Of a DNA stretch of 64,000 nt, positions 40,057-49,174 are shown one piece after another. The stretch comes from Mycobacterium xenopi (GTDB taxonomy: Bacteria; Actinomycetota; Actinomycetes; Mycobacteriales; Mycobacteriaceae). Below the pieces are notes generated by a model. It did not search any database, was not told the DNA's origin, and saw nothing but the letters and a program-made list of their open reading frames with translations. Position 1 is the stretch's first letter; each line of letters opens with the position of its first letter. The position numbers and the translations under genes are program-made. The DNA lies in assembly GCF_009936235.1 (NCBI RefSeq), contig NZ_AP022314.1, forward strand, positions 3,782,001 through 3,846,000. Reading direction: 5' to 3'.

Positions 40057-41169
40057 TCAAGAGACGGCGTCGACCGCGGCCGACAATCGTGCGTTGAACG
40101 CCTCTGGAATCGGGATATACCCGTTGTCCGCCAGGCCGTTTTGGCCGTCGTGAATGGTGCTCTGCAGGAACGCCCTTACTGCCGTACCCACCTGCGGATC
40201 GAGATATTTCGAGCACACAATCTCATACGTCGCCAGCACGATCGGGTAAGCGCCGGGCTGGTTTGGCCGATAAAACGAGATCGTGTCGAGGGCAAGGTCG
40301 TTGCCCTTTTTCGTGAACCAGGCAGCTGAGATCGTCTTCCCCACCGACTCCGGCCCGATCGCTACCGGGTCCGGGCCGGCCGACGTGACGATCTTGGCCA
40401 TGGTCAAGTGCCGCGCCTGGGCGAACGACCACTCGACGTAGGTGATCGAGCCTTCGGTGCTGTCGACGGCCGCGGCGACGCCGTCGCTGCCGCTGGCGCC
40501 CTCGCCAACCCCGCCGTTGAACTTCTTTCCGGCACCGTTGCCCCAGGTGCCGTTGGAAGCGGTATCGAGATATCTCTGAAAGTTGTCCGTGGTCCCCGAT
40601 TCGTCGCCGCGGAACACGACATGGATCGGCTCGGCGGGCAAGGCGACACCCAAGTTCAACACCTGGATCGCGGCATCGTTCCACGTGGCAATCTGACCGT
40701 TGAAGATTTGCGCCAAGGTCGGGCCGTCGAGGTTCAACGACGTCACGCCGGCGACGTTGTAGGCGATGGCGATCGGGCCGAACACCATCGGCAGGTTCCA
40801 CACCGGCGAGCCGCACCGCTGCTCGGCTCTGCTGTACTCGTCTTTGCTCAAAGGTGAGTCGGAGCCAGCGAAATCTGTTTGTTTACCGATGAATTCGCTG
40901 ATACCAGCACCGGAACCGTTGGCCGTGTAATCCAATGAGTGACCCGGGCAGGCCTGTTCGTATGCCTTGACAAAGCGGGTCATTGCGTTTTCCTGGGCTG
41001 TGGATCCGCTGGCCTTCAGGGTCGTCTTGCCCCCGCAGGTCACCTTCGCCGAGGAGGTGCCGCTCGTCGCGCCGTGTCCGGCGGTGTTGTCGTGGCCGCC
41101 GCACGCCGACAACATCACCGCGCCGGTGGCCAGAAGACGGGAGGCAGAACCAAATCGATTGATTGTCAA
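40057..41169 (-). CDS. PstS-type phosphate-binding lipoprotein
   Basis: Periplasmic phosphate-binding protein of 370 residues for ABC phosphate uptake. The lipobox VMLSAC marks lipidation at Cys23; the mature part has KASGSTAQENAM and the phosphate loops NGSGAGISEFIGKQTDFAGSD-type and RGDESGTTDNFQRY. TTG at 41169 with an AGGAAGG ribosome site 8 bases upstream is the start. No pstC, pstA or pstB is adjacent, and phoY1 (Rv3301c) of this region is missing, so this is a lone binding protein similar to PstS3. Confidence 0.88.
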   Translation of the reverse strand: MTINRFGSASRLLATGAVMLSACGGHDNTAGHGATSGTSSAKVTCGGKTTLKASGSTAQENAMTRFVKAYEQACPGHSLDYTANGSGAGISEFIGKQTDFAGSDSPLSKDEYSRAEQRCGSPVWNLPMVFGPIAIAYNVAGVTSLNLDGPTLAQIFNGQIATWNDAAIQVLNLGVALPAEPIHVVFRGDESGTTDNFQRYLDTASNGTWGNGAGKKFNGGVGEGASGSDGVAAAVDSTEGSITYVEWSFAQARHLTMAKIVTSAGPDPVAIGPESVGKTISAAWFTKKGNDLALDTISFYRPNQPGAYPIVLATYEIVCSKYLDPQVGTAVRAFLQSTIHDGQNGLADNGYIPIPEAFNARLSAAVDAVS

Positions 41170-41337
41170 TTCGTTCCTTCCTCACGGCCACCAGGCATAG
41201 TAGTGATGTCTGGCCATTGCCGGACATCGCCGGACTGACCTTTTCAACCACAGTTTGCGACCTGTTCACGGCGCCGGCAGGCCGCTGGGGGTGCAGGATG
41301 CCGCGCGGGCGCACCACCCTAACCCGGCTGTTGGACG

Positions 41338-42183
41338 CTAAGTCAGTGATCGGCCGCTGCAGAACCGGCGGCGCTGCCCGCTGAACGGATCGTCGAATTC
41401 CAGCGAATAGGCCAGCAACTGCAGCGGCCGCGTGAAATCGTCGGCGGCAACGTCGATAACGCTGGGGTACAACGGGTCTCCGTGAATCGGCAGTCCAAGA
41501 GACGCCATGTGCACCCGCAGCTGGTGGGTGCGCCCGGTCCGCGGCGTCAACCGATACAGCCCATCGGCGGAAACCAGCTCCACCAGTGTCTCGGCGTTGG
41601 GCTCGCCGGGCTCCTCGACGGCTTGTAAACGACCGCGAAGCTTGATGATTCGGCTGCACACCACCTGCGGCAGAACCAGGTCCCGCTTGACCGCGGCCCG
41701 CGCGAGGTAGGTCTTGCGGACCAGCCCACGCGCGAACAGGGTCTGGTAGGCGCCGCGCACTGCGCGACGGGTGGTGAACAGCAGCACCCCGGCGGTCAGC
41801 CGGTCCAGCCGGTGTGCGGGACTCAGCTCGGGCAACCCGAGTTCGCATCGCAGCCGCACCAGCGCGGTCTGGGTGACGTGACGCCCCCGCGGCATGGTGG
41901 CCAGGAAAGGCGGCTTGTCGACCACCACGATGTCCTCGTCGCGGTAGAGCACGGGGATGTCGAACGGCACCGGCACCTCGTCGGGCAGGTCGCGATGCAG
42001 GTACACATGGGCACCCGCCGGTAGCACCGTCGTCTCGTCCACGGGTGCGCCGTCGGCGTCGACGACCTTGCGCACCCGCGGGCCGAACCGGGCTGCCAGC
42101 TCGGCCAGCACCGGCCCACCGCGCACCCGCACCCGTGCCGGGCCCAGACCGTTTCCAGTAGGAAGCGTTGTGTGCAAAGTCAA
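41338..42183 (-). CDS. RluA-family RNA pseudouridine synthase (Rv3300c-like)
   Basis: Pseudouridine synthase of 281 residues. The catalytic aspartate lies in the SPAHRLDRLTAGVLLF motif; DEDIVVVDKPP and the GRTHQLRVHMASLGLPIHGD stretch complete the family core. There is no S4 domain in the first 80 residues beyond a short segment. Its ATG overlaps the glpD2 stop by 4 bases (order glpD2 then this gene on the minus strand). The RNA target (rRNA or tRNA site) is not predictable. Confidence 0.9.
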   Translation of the reverse strand: MTLHTTLPTGNGLGPARVRVRGGPVLAELAARFGPRVRKVVDADGAPVDETTVLPAGAHVYLHRDLPDEVPVPFDIPVLYRDEDIVVVDKPPFLATMPRGRHVTQTALVRLRCELGLPELSPAHRLDRLTAGVLLFTTRRAVRGAYQTLFARGLVRKTYLARAAVKRDLVLPQVVCSRIIKLRGRLQAVEEPGEPNAETLVELVSADGLYRLTPRTGRTHQLRVHMASLGLPIHGDPLYPSVIDVAADDFTRPLQLLAYSLEFDDPFSGQRRRFCSGRSLT

Positions 42184-43925
42184 TTCAGCGGCACCGGTTC
42201 GAGGATTTCGGCCCGCGCCTCAGGAGCACTGGCGCGCAAAGCATCCGCCGACACGTCGTCGGGCTGGGCCTGCGACAGGATCTCGGCCTCCACCCGCGCC
42301 CTGTAGGTGTCAACCTCGCGGTCGATGTCTCGTTGGGTCCATCCCAGAATCGGCGCGACGACCTCGGCGACTTCGCGGGCACAGTCCACGCCGCGGTGCG
42401 GGTATTCGATGGAGATCCGCATCCGGCGGGCCAAGATGTCCTCCAGGTGCAGCGCACCCTCGGCGGCGGCAGCATAGGCGGCTTCCACCTTGAGGTAGAC
42501 CGGCGCGGTGGTGATCGGGTCCAGCAGCTCGCGGCGGTCTTCGGCCAGCGCCAGCACCTCGCTGATCAGCGACCCGTACCGGTCGAGCAGATGGCGCACC
42601 CGGTAGGGATGCAGCCCGTGCACGTCGCCGACATGTTCGGCCTGGTTGATCAACGCAAAATAGCCGTCGGCGCCCAGCAGCCGCACCTTCTCAGTGATCG
42701 ACGGCGCCACCCGTGCCGGAATGTATTGTGCCGCAGTGTCTATCGCGTCGATCGCCATGACGCGGTAGGTGGTGTATTTGCCGCCGGCAATCGAGACCAG
42801 ACCCGGAGTGGGGACCGCGACCGCATGCTCCCGCGACAGTTTGGACGTCTCGTCGCTCTCCCCGGCCAGCAGCGGCCGCAGCCCTGCGTAGACACCGTCG
42901 ATGTCGTCGTGGGTCAACGGGGTGGCAAGCACGGTGTTCACGGTGCTGAGGATGTAGTCGATGTCGGCCTTGGTCGCCGCCGGATGCGCCAGGTCAAGGT
43001 TCCACTCGGTGTCGGTAGTCCCGATAATCCAGTGGCTGCCCCACGGAATGACGAACATCACCGACTTCTCGGTGCGCAGGATGATCGCGACGTCGCTGAC
43101 GATCCGGTCACGCGGCACCACGATGTGCACGCCCTTGGAGGCGCGTATCTGAAACCGGCCGCGCTGCTTGGATAGCGCCTGGATCTCGTCCGTCCAAACC
43201 CCCGTCGCGTTGACCACGACGTGGCCGCGGACGTCGCTCACCGCGCCGTCCTCGGAGTCACGCACCCGCACACCGGTCACCCGATCGCCCTCGCGCAGCA
43301 AGGCGATCACCTGGGTCGAGGACCGCACCACGGCGCCGTAGTGGGCGGCGGTGCGCGCCACCGTGAGGGTGTGTCGGGCGTCGTCGACCACCGTGTCGTA
43401 GTAGCGGATACCCCCGATCAGCGAGCTGCGCTTGAGGCCCGGGCACAGTCGCAGTGCGCCAGCACGGGTTAAATGCTTTTGCGGCGGAACCGATTTCGCC
43501 CCGCCCAGCTGGTCGTAAAGCAGCATGCCCAACGCCACGTACGGACGCTCCCACCACCGCTTGGTCAGCGGATACAAAAACGGCAGCGGCTTGACAAGGT
43601 GGGGGGCCAGGGTGGTCAGGGACAGCTCGCGCTCGTAGAGCGCCTCACGCACCAAACCGAATTCGAGTTGCTCGAGGTAGCGCAGCCCCCCGTGAAACAT
43701 CTTCGACGAGCGACTCGAGGTGCCGGAGGCGAAGTCACGCGCCTCGACCATCGCCACCCTGAGCCCGCGGGTGGCGGCGTCCAGCGCGCAACCCGAGCCG
43801 ACCACACCGCCGCCGATGACCACCACGTCGAATTGCTCGGCACCAAGTCGCTCCCACGCCGATGCGCGCTGCTGTGGGCTCAGGGCCGAAGCCGGCCAGC
43901 CGCGCCAGCTTGCCGGTGCACTCAC
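42180..43925 (-). CDS. glpD2: glycerol-3-phosphate dehydrogenase GlpD2
   Basis: FAD-dependent, membrane-associated, aerobic type, 581 residues; oxidises glycerol-3-phosphate to dihydroxyacetone phosphate and feeds electrons to menaquinone. The FAD site DVVVIGGGVVGSGCALDAA is at 33-51, followed by SRSSKMFHGGLRYLEQ and GGKYTTYRVMA in the C-terminal half. Length is typical. The upstream neighbour lpdA lies 58 bases away on the same strand, an order also seen in M. tuberculosis (Rv3302c-Rv3303c). Confidence 0.95.
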   Translation of the reverse strand: MSAPASWRGWPASALSPQQRASAWERLGAEQFDVVVIGGGVVGSGCALDAATRGLRVAMVEARDFASGTSSRSSKMFHGGLRYLEQLEFGLVREALYERELSLTTLAPHLVKPLPFLYPLTKRWWERPYVALGMLLYDQLGGAKSVPPQKHLTRAGALRLCPGLKRSSLIGGIRYYDTVVDDARHTLTVARTAAHYGAVVRSSTQVIALLREGDRVTGVRVRDSEDGAVSDVRGHVVVNATGVWTDEIQALSKQRGRFQIRASKGVHIVVPRDRIVSDVAIILRTEKSVMFVIPWGSHWIIGTTDTEWNLDLAHPAATKADIDYILSTVNTVLATPLTHDDIDGVYAGLRPLLAGESDETSKLSREHAVAVPTPGLVSIAGGKYTTYRVMAIDAIDTAAQYIPARVAPSITEKVRLLGADGYFALINQAEHVGDVHGLHPYRVRHLLDRYGSLISEVLALAEDRRELLDPITTAPVYLKVEAAYAAAAEGALHLEDILARRMRISIEYPHRGVDCAREVAEVVAPILGWTQRDIDREVDTYRARVEAEILSQAQPDDVSADALRASAPEARAEILEPVPLN

Positions 43926-43983
43926 GGAACACGACTCCTCGGTTACTCGTCAGTAGGACGCTGGGTCCCAAGGCTACCTGACG

Positions 43984-45390
43984 TTACTCCAGATCGTCGT
44001 GAGCCATCAGCCGTCGGGCGGCCTCGGTGACCGAACCCGACAGCGACGGATAAACCGCCAGCGTCTGCGCTAACTCGTCAACCGTGATGCGGTTGGTCAC
44101 CGCCACGGCGATCGGCAGGATCAACTCCGACGCGATCGGCGCCACCACCACCCCGCCTATCACCACGCCGGTGGAGCGCCGGCAGAACACCTTGACGAAC
44201 CCGTGCCGCAGCCCGGACATCTTGGCCCGCGCGTTGGTGTTGAGCGGCAGCATGATGGTCCGCGCCGACACCCGGCCGTCGTCGATCAACGACTGCGGAA
44301 CACCGACGGCCGCGATCTCGGGCCGGGTGAACACCGTCGCCGCGACGGTGCGCAGCCGGATCGGGCTGACGGCCTCGCCGAGCGCGTGATACATCGCGAT
44401 CCGGCCCTGCATCGCGGCCACCGACGCCAGCAACAGCAGGCCGGTGCAGTCACCCGCGGCGTAGATTCCGGGAACCGACGTCCGCGACACGCGGTCGACG
44501 GTCAGGTAGTTGCCGCGTCCAAGCTCGATGCCCACCCGCTCCAGGCCCAGGCCGCTGGTGTTGGGCACCGAGCCGATGGTCATCAGGGCGTGGCTGCCCT
44601 CGACGGTGCGGCCATCGGTCATGGTGACCAGCACCCCGCCATCGGTGCGGGTAACCGATTGGGCGCGTGCGTTTTTCACCAGCCTAACCCCGCGTTCGGC
44701 GAACGACTCCTCCAGTACCAGCGCGGCGTCGGCATCCTCGTAGGGCAGCACGCGGTCGCGGCTGGCCACCACGGTGACGGTGACCCCCAGCTCGGTGTAG
44801 GCGTTGACGAACTCGGCCCCGGTGACACCGGAGCCCACCACGATCAGGTGGTCGGGCAGCGAGTCGAGGTCGTAGAGCTGCCGCCAGGTCAGGATCCGCT
44901 CGCCGTCCGGGCGTGCGGACGGCATGATCCGCGGGCTGGCGCCGGTGGCGATCAGCACCACGTCGGCGTCACGCTCGCTGGTGGTGCCGTCAGGCGCAGT
45001 CACCTTGATGCAGTGACGCGCCAGGCCGGGAGTAGCGTCCACCAGTTCGCCGCGGCCCGCGATCACCTCCACCCCCATGTCCAGCAGTTGCTGGGTGATG
45101 TCGGCGGACTGCGCGGCGGCCAACATCTTGACCCGCTGGTGGATCTCGGGCAGGGAGATCTTGGCATCGTCGATGTCGATGTCGAAGCCGAGCTGTGGGG
45201 CGCGCCGCAGTTCGGTGCGCAACCCGGTGGAGGCGATGAACGTCTTCGATGGCACGCAGTCGGCCAGCACCGCTGCCCCGCCGATGCCGTCGGAGTCGAC
45301 GACGGTGACCTGGGCGTCGCGCGCCGCGGCGACCAGTGCCGCTTCGTAACCGGCCGGACCTCCCCCGAGGATCACAATGCGGGTCGCCAC
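43984..45390 (-). CDS. lpdA: LpdA, NAD(P)H quinone reductase-like flavoprotein
   Basis: Pyridine-nucleotide-disulfide-oxidoreductase fold, 468 residues: FAD site RIVILGGGPAGYEAAL at 4-19, NAD(P) site VVGSGVTGAEFVNAYTELG, and a C-terminal interface domain. The usual redox CxxxxC pair is incomplete: GGAAVLADCVPSK has alanine where the first cysteine would be, so it cannot act as a lipoamide dehydrogenase. This is the known feature of M. tuberculosis Rv3303c, which reduces quinones with NAD(P)H. Next to glpD2, so both may feed the quinone pool. Confidence 0.93.
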   Translation of the reverse strand: MATRIVILGGGPAGYEAALVAAARDAQVTVVDSDGIGGAAVLADCVPSKTFIASTGLRTELRRAPQLGFDIDIDDAKISLPEIHQRVKMLAAAQSADITQQLLDMGVEVIAGRGELVDATPGLARHCIKVTAPDGTTSERDADVVLIATGASPRIMPSARPDGERILTWRQLYDLDSLPDHLIVVGSGVTGAEFVNAYTELGVTVTVVASRDRVLPYEDADAALVLEESFAERGVRLVKNARAQSVTRTDGGVLVTMTDGRTVEGSHALMTIGSVPNTSGLGLERVGIELGRGNYLTVDRVSRTSVPGIYAAGDCTGLLLLASVAAMQGRIAMYHALGEAVSPIRLRTVAATVFTRPEIAAVGVPQSLIDDGRVSARTIMLPLNTNARAKMSGLRHGFVKVFCRRSTGVVIGGVVVAPIASELILPIAVAVTNRITVDELAQTLAVYPSLSGSVTEAARRLMAHDDLE

Positions 45391-45455
45391 GGGTTCAACC
45401 TAGCCAAGATGTCGGATGGCCGCCCGACGAGCGACCGCCGTTTAAGCTTTTCCCC

Positions 45456-45929
45456 GTGCCGCTCTACGCCGCCTACGGGTCGAACATGGACCCCGAGCAG
45501 ATGGCAAAGCGTGCACCCCACTCTCCGATGGCCGGCACCGGTTGGCTGCACGGTTGGCGGCTGACGTTCGGCGGCGAGGACATCGGTTGGGAAGGGGCGC
45601 TGGCCACAATCGTGGAGGACCCGGACTCCAAGGTGTTCGTCGTGCTCTACGACGTGACACCGGCCGACGAGCAGAACCTCGATCGGTGGGAAGGCTCTGA
45701 ACTCGGTATCCACAAGAAGATCCGCTGCCGCGTGGAACGGTTATCCTCGGACACCACAACCGATCCCGTCCTGGCGTGGCTGTATGTGCTCGACGCCTGG
45801 GAGGGCGGATTGCCGTCGGCGCATTACCTGGGCGTGATGGCCGACGCCGCCGAAATCGCCGGTGCGCCACCGGAATACGTGCATGACTTGCGCACCCGTC
45901 CGTCGCGCAGCATCGGTCCGGGCGCGTAG
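45456..45929 (+). CDS. gamma-glutamylcyclotransferase-like protein (Rv3304-like)
   Basis: GGCT/AIG2-fold protein of 157 residues. The YGSN motif occurs in LYAAYGSNMDPEQMA at residues 3-17, and the acidic residue in WEGSELGIHKK is the candidate catalytic glutamate. These enzymes cyclise gamma-glutamyl amines. GTG at 45456 begins at the first strand. The gene is divergent from lpdA with 65 bases between them. The substrate is unknown in mycobacteria, which use mycothiol rather than glutathione. Confidence 0.85.
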   Translation: MPLYAAYGSNMDPEQMAKRAPHSPMAGTGWLHGWRLTFGGEDIGWEGALATIVEDPDSKVFVVLYDVTPADEQNLDRWEGSELGIHKKIRCRVERLSSDTTTDPVLAWLYVLDAWEGGLPSAHYLGVMADAAEIAGAPPEYVHDLRTRPSRSIGPGA

Positions 45930-45981
45930 GCCGCCTATCGGCGAGCGGGCGCGTCTAGAAGCCGCCCCGGACGGCCGCAGT

Positions 45982-47151
45982 CTAGAAGGCTGCGGCCTGC
46001 TCGACGATGTTGACCATCACCCGCAGCCCGATGGGCAGGGCCCGCTCGTCGAGATCGAACGTCGGCTGATGCAGGTCGCGCTGCGGTCCGCGGCCAGACC
46101 ACACGCCGAGCCGGGCCATCGCGCCCGGCACTTCCTCCAGATACCAGGAGAAATCTTCGCCGCCGCCGGACTGGCGGGTGTCGGCCAGCACATCGGCGCC
46201 GAGCGCTTCGATCGCGTGAGTGAGAATGCGCGTGGAAACCTCCTCGTTAACCACCGGCGGCACCCCGCGGTGGTACTGCAGCGTGTGGTCGACGCCCAGC
46301 GGCGACAGCAGCGCCGACACCGCCTGGCGGATGATGCCCTCCAGGCTTTGCCAGGTTTCCCTGCTCGCGGTGCGGACGGTGCCGGCCAGCACACCGGTCT
46401 GCGGGATCGCATTGGCGGCCACCCCGGCGTTGACCGCACCCCACACCAAGACGGTGCTCTTGCGCGGGTCGATGCGCCGCGACAACACCCCCGGCAGCCC
46501 GGTGATCAGCGTGCCCAGCCCGTACACCAGGTCGGCGGTCAGGTGTGGCCGCGACGTGTGCCCTCCGGGCGAGTACAGGGTGATTTCCATCGAGTCGGCG
46601 GCCGACGTGATCGGGCCCGGTTTCACCGCCACTTTGCCGACCGCCAGCCGGGGATCGCAGTGCAACGCGAAAATCCGCGAAACCCCGCTCAGCACTCCGG
46701 CCGCGATGGCGTCGATCGCCCCGCCGGGCATCAGCTCTTCGGCGGGCTGGAAGATCAGGCGCACCCCGACGGGCAGTTCGGGCGCCGACGCCAACGCCAG
46801 CGCGGTGCCGAGCAGGATCGCGGTGTGCGCGTCATGGCCACAGGCGTGCGCGACGTTGGGCATGGTCGAGGAGTAGGGGGCGCCGGTGCGCTCGGCCATC
46901 GGCAGCGCGTCCATGTCGGCGCGCAACGCGATCCTCGGCTCGTGCTCAGGGCCGAAGTCGCAGGTCAAACCGGTCCCGCCGGGCAGCACCTTGGGGTTGA
47001 GGCCGGCGTCGGCCAACCGCTCGGCCACGAACTGCGTGGTCGCGTACTCTTGGCGGCCCAGCTCCGGGTAGCGGTGGATATGACGCCGCCATTCGATGAG
47101 GTCGTCGTGGTGGGCCGCTAGCCAGGATTGAGCGGAGTCGGCGAGACTCAT
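45982..47151 (-). CDS. amiA1: M20-family amidohydrolase AmiA1
   Basis: Zinc/manganese amidohydrolase of 389 residues (M20D: N-acyl-L-amino-acid or hippurate type). Metal-binding motifs are DMDALPM, then HACGHDAHTAILLG, and FQPAEELMPGGA with the general-base glutamate. Dimerisation domain in the middle (GGHTSRP). Its ATG overlaps the amiB1 stop, so amiB1-amiA1 form one operon; the two may form a heteromer. Syntenic with Rv3305c. Confidence 0.92.
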   Translation of the reverse strand: MSLADSAQSWLAAHHDDLIEWRRHIHRYPELGRQEYATTQFVAERLADAGLNPKVLPGGTGLTCDFGPEHEPRIALRADMDALPMAERTGAPYSSTMPNVAHACGHDAHTAILLGTALALASAPELPVGVRLIFQPAEELMPGGAIDAIAAGVLSGVSRIFALHCDPRLAVGKVAVKPGPITSAADSMEITLYSPGGHTSRPHLTADLVYGLGTLITGLPGVLSRRIDPRKSTVLVWGAVNAGVAANAIPQTGVLAGTVRTASRETWQSLEGIIRQAVSALLSPLGVDHTLQYHRGVPPVVNEEVSTRILTHAIEALGADVLADTRQSGGGEDFSWYLEEVPGAMARLGVWSGRGPQRDLHQPTFDLDERALPIGLRVMVNIVEQAAAF

Positions 47152-48332
47152 GACGCCGCCCGCTGATCACGCGCCGCCAACACCTGCTCGCGTTGCTCCG
47201 GCGTCTCGGCAAGACGAACCACGGTGCGCGCCAACATAATTGCGCCTTCGACGACGGCACGGTCGGCGCTGGGACTGACCGCAGCGGCGGCGAATGCGGG
47301 CTGGTGCACGGTGGCGCCGCCGGCGTCGATTCCGACTATCGGGTGAATGCCGGGCAGCACCTGGGTCACGTTGCCCATGTCGGTGCTGCCCATCGGCAGC
47401 TTCGCCTCCAGATCGGCCGCGATAGGTTCGCGTCCAAGCCGACGCATCTCCTGCCGGCAGACCTCTGCCAGCCACGGGTCCGGCTTCAGCTCCGCGTAGG
47501 CCGGTGCGGCGTCGTCGATTTCGTATTCGCAACCGGTCGCCAGTGCGCCCGCGGCAAAGCAGGAGAGCACCCTGCCCCGCAGCTGGTTAAGCGACTCGGA
47601 GTCCACTGCCCGCATCGCATACCGCAGGCTTGCCCGCGCAGGGATGACGTTGACGGCCTGTCCACCGTCGGTGACGATGCCGTGCACCAGCTGTCCAGGC
47701 GCCAGCTGCTGGCGCAACAGGCCGATGGCCACCTGCGCGACGGTCACCGCGTCGGCGGCGTTCACGCCTTGGTGGGGTGCGACAGCGGCATGCGATTCCC
47801 GGCCGCGGTATTGCACGTTGACCTCCGACAATGCCAGCGAGCGGGTCGCGGCGATGTCCGTCGGTCCCGGATGCAGCATCACCGCCGCCGCGACGTCGTC
47901 GAACGTGCCCGCCCGCAGCATCAAGGCCTTCCCGCCGCCGGTCTCCTCAGCCGGGGTGCCCAGCAGCGCGACCGTCAGGCCCAGCTCGTCGGCCACCTCG
48001 GCCAGCGCCAGCGCGGTGCCCACGGCGGATGCGGCGATGATGTTGTGACCGCAGGCGTGCCCGATCCCCGGCAACGCGTCGTATTCCGCGCACACCCCGA
48101 CGACCAGCGGTCCCCGGCCGAAGTCGGCACGAAACGCAGTATCCAAACCCGCCACGCCCGCTGTGATCTGGAAGCCGCGTTCAGCGACCAATCTCTGCGC
48201 CTTGGCGCAGCTTCGGTGTTCGGCGAAGGCCAGCTCCGGCTCGGCGTGGATCGCGTGGGAAAGTTCGACGATCTCGGTGCTGCACCGCCACACCGCATCT
48301 TCGACGGCATCCAATGCGGTGGTGGTGGACAT
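47148..48332 (-). CDS. amiB1: M20-family amidohydrolase AmiB1
   Basis: Second M20D amidohydrolase, 394 residues, with GHACGHNIIAASAVG, LGTPAEETGGGK and the AEYDALPGIG segment. It is about as long as AmiA1 and shares its layout but is a distinct branch: this Glu-Glu pair and Asp in AEYDALP differ from the DMDALPM of AmiA1. It starts 24 bases from the divergent deoD gene. Syntenic with Rv3306c. Confidence 0.92.
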   Translation of the reverse strand: MSTTTALDAVEDAVWRCSTEIVELSHAIHAEPELAFAEHRSCAKAQRLVAERGFQITAGVAGLDTAFRADFGRGPLVVGVCAEYDALPGIGHACGHNIIAASAVGTALALAEVADELGLTVALLGTPAEETGGGKALMLRAGTFDDVAAAVMLHPGPTDIAATRSLALSEVNVQYRGRESHAAVAPHQGVNAADAVTVAQVAIGLLRQQLAPGQLVHGIVTDGGQAVNVIPARASLRYAMRAVDSESLNQLRGRVLSCFAAGALATGCEYEIDDAAPAYAELKPDPWLAEVCRQEMRRLGREPIAADLEAKLPMGSTDMGNVTQVLPGIHPIVGIDAGGATVHQPAFAAAAVSPSADRAVVEGAIMLARTVVRLAETPEQREQVLAARDQRAAS

Positions 48333-48356
48333 GGTGGCAGTCTAAGCTCGGCCGCT

Positions 48357-49163
48357 GTGACCGATGGTCGGCCCGACCCCGAGGCATTGGCGAAGCGGGC
48401 GGCGCAGGCCATCGCCGAGCGCACCGGCGTCGCCGCGCACGACGTGGCGGTCGTGCTGGGGTCCGGGTGGGCACCGGCCGTGGCGGCGCTGGGCCCGGCG
48501 ACCGCGGTGTTGCCCATGGCGGAACTGCCCGGCTTCAGCCCGCCGACCGCGGTCGGGCACACCGGTCAGCTGTTGTCGGTGCGCATCGGCGAGCACCGGG
48601 TGCTGGTGCTGGCCGGTCGCATCCATCCCTACGAGGGGCATGACCTGCTGCACGTGGTGCACCCGGTGCGAGCCGCATGCGCGGCCGGTGCCCACACGAT
48701 CGTGCTCACCAACGCCGCGGGCGGTCTGCGCGACGACCTCGAGGTCGGCCAACCGGTACTGATCAGCGACCATCTCAACCTCACCGCGCGTTCTCCGCTG
48801 GTCGGGCCGCAGTTCGTCGACCTGGTCGACGCCTACGCGCCGCGGCTGCGGGAGTTGGCCCGCCAGGTCGACCCGACGCTGACCGAAGGGGTATACGCCG
48901 GCCTGCCGGGACCGCACTACGAAACGCCGGCCGAGATCCGGATGCTGCGCATCCTGGGTGCCGACCTGGTGGGGATGTCCACGGTGCACGAGACGATCGC
49001 GGCCCGGGCCGCGGGCGCGCAGGTGCTGGGAGTGTCGCTGGTGACGAACTTGGCCGCCGGTGTGACGGGGGCCCCGCTAAGCCACGCCGAGGTCGTCGAG
49101 ACCGGGGCCGCGGCGGCGACGCGGATGGGTTCGCTGCTGGCCGGGGTGGTGGCCCGGCTGTAA
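48357..49163 (+). CDS. deoD: purine-nucleoside phosphorylase DeoD (PNP)
   Basis: Trimeric PNP of 268 residues that splits inosine and guanosine with phosphate. Phosphate loop VVLGSGWAPAV near 33-43; RIHPYEGHDLLHVVHPVRA holds the catalytic histidine; NAAGGL; and VGMSTVHETI binds ribose and base. The GTG at 48357 gives the same length as Rv3307. It is followed by pmmB at 11 bases, so both are in one operon. Confidence 0.95.
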   Translation: MTDGRPDPEALAKRAAQAIAERTGVAAHDVAVVLGSGWAPAVAALGPATAVLPMAELPGFSPPTAVGHTGQLLSVRIGEHRVLVLAGRIHPYEGHDLLHVVHPVRAACAAGAHTIVLTNAAGGLRDDLEVGQPVLISDHLNLTARSPLVGPQFVDLVDAYAPRLRELARQVDPTLTEGVYAGLPGPHYETPAEIRMLRILGADLVGMSTVHETIAARAAGAQVLGVSLVTNLAAGVTGAPLSHAEVVETGAAAATRMGSLLAGVVARL

Positions 49164-49174
49164 GGCTGGCGGGT

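Noticed and set aside
41170..41337. Pho-box or RegX3 site upstream of pstS
   Set aside because: A single GTTCAC half-site is present and no second half at proper spacing.
44203..45564. 453-codon plus-strand frame opposite lpdA
   Set aside because: Shadow of lpdA; composition typical of antisense frames.
45930..45981. TCTAGAAG repeats between the GGCT-like gene and amiA1
   Set aside because: Two short copies with 6-base arms only; too weak to call a terminator or operator.
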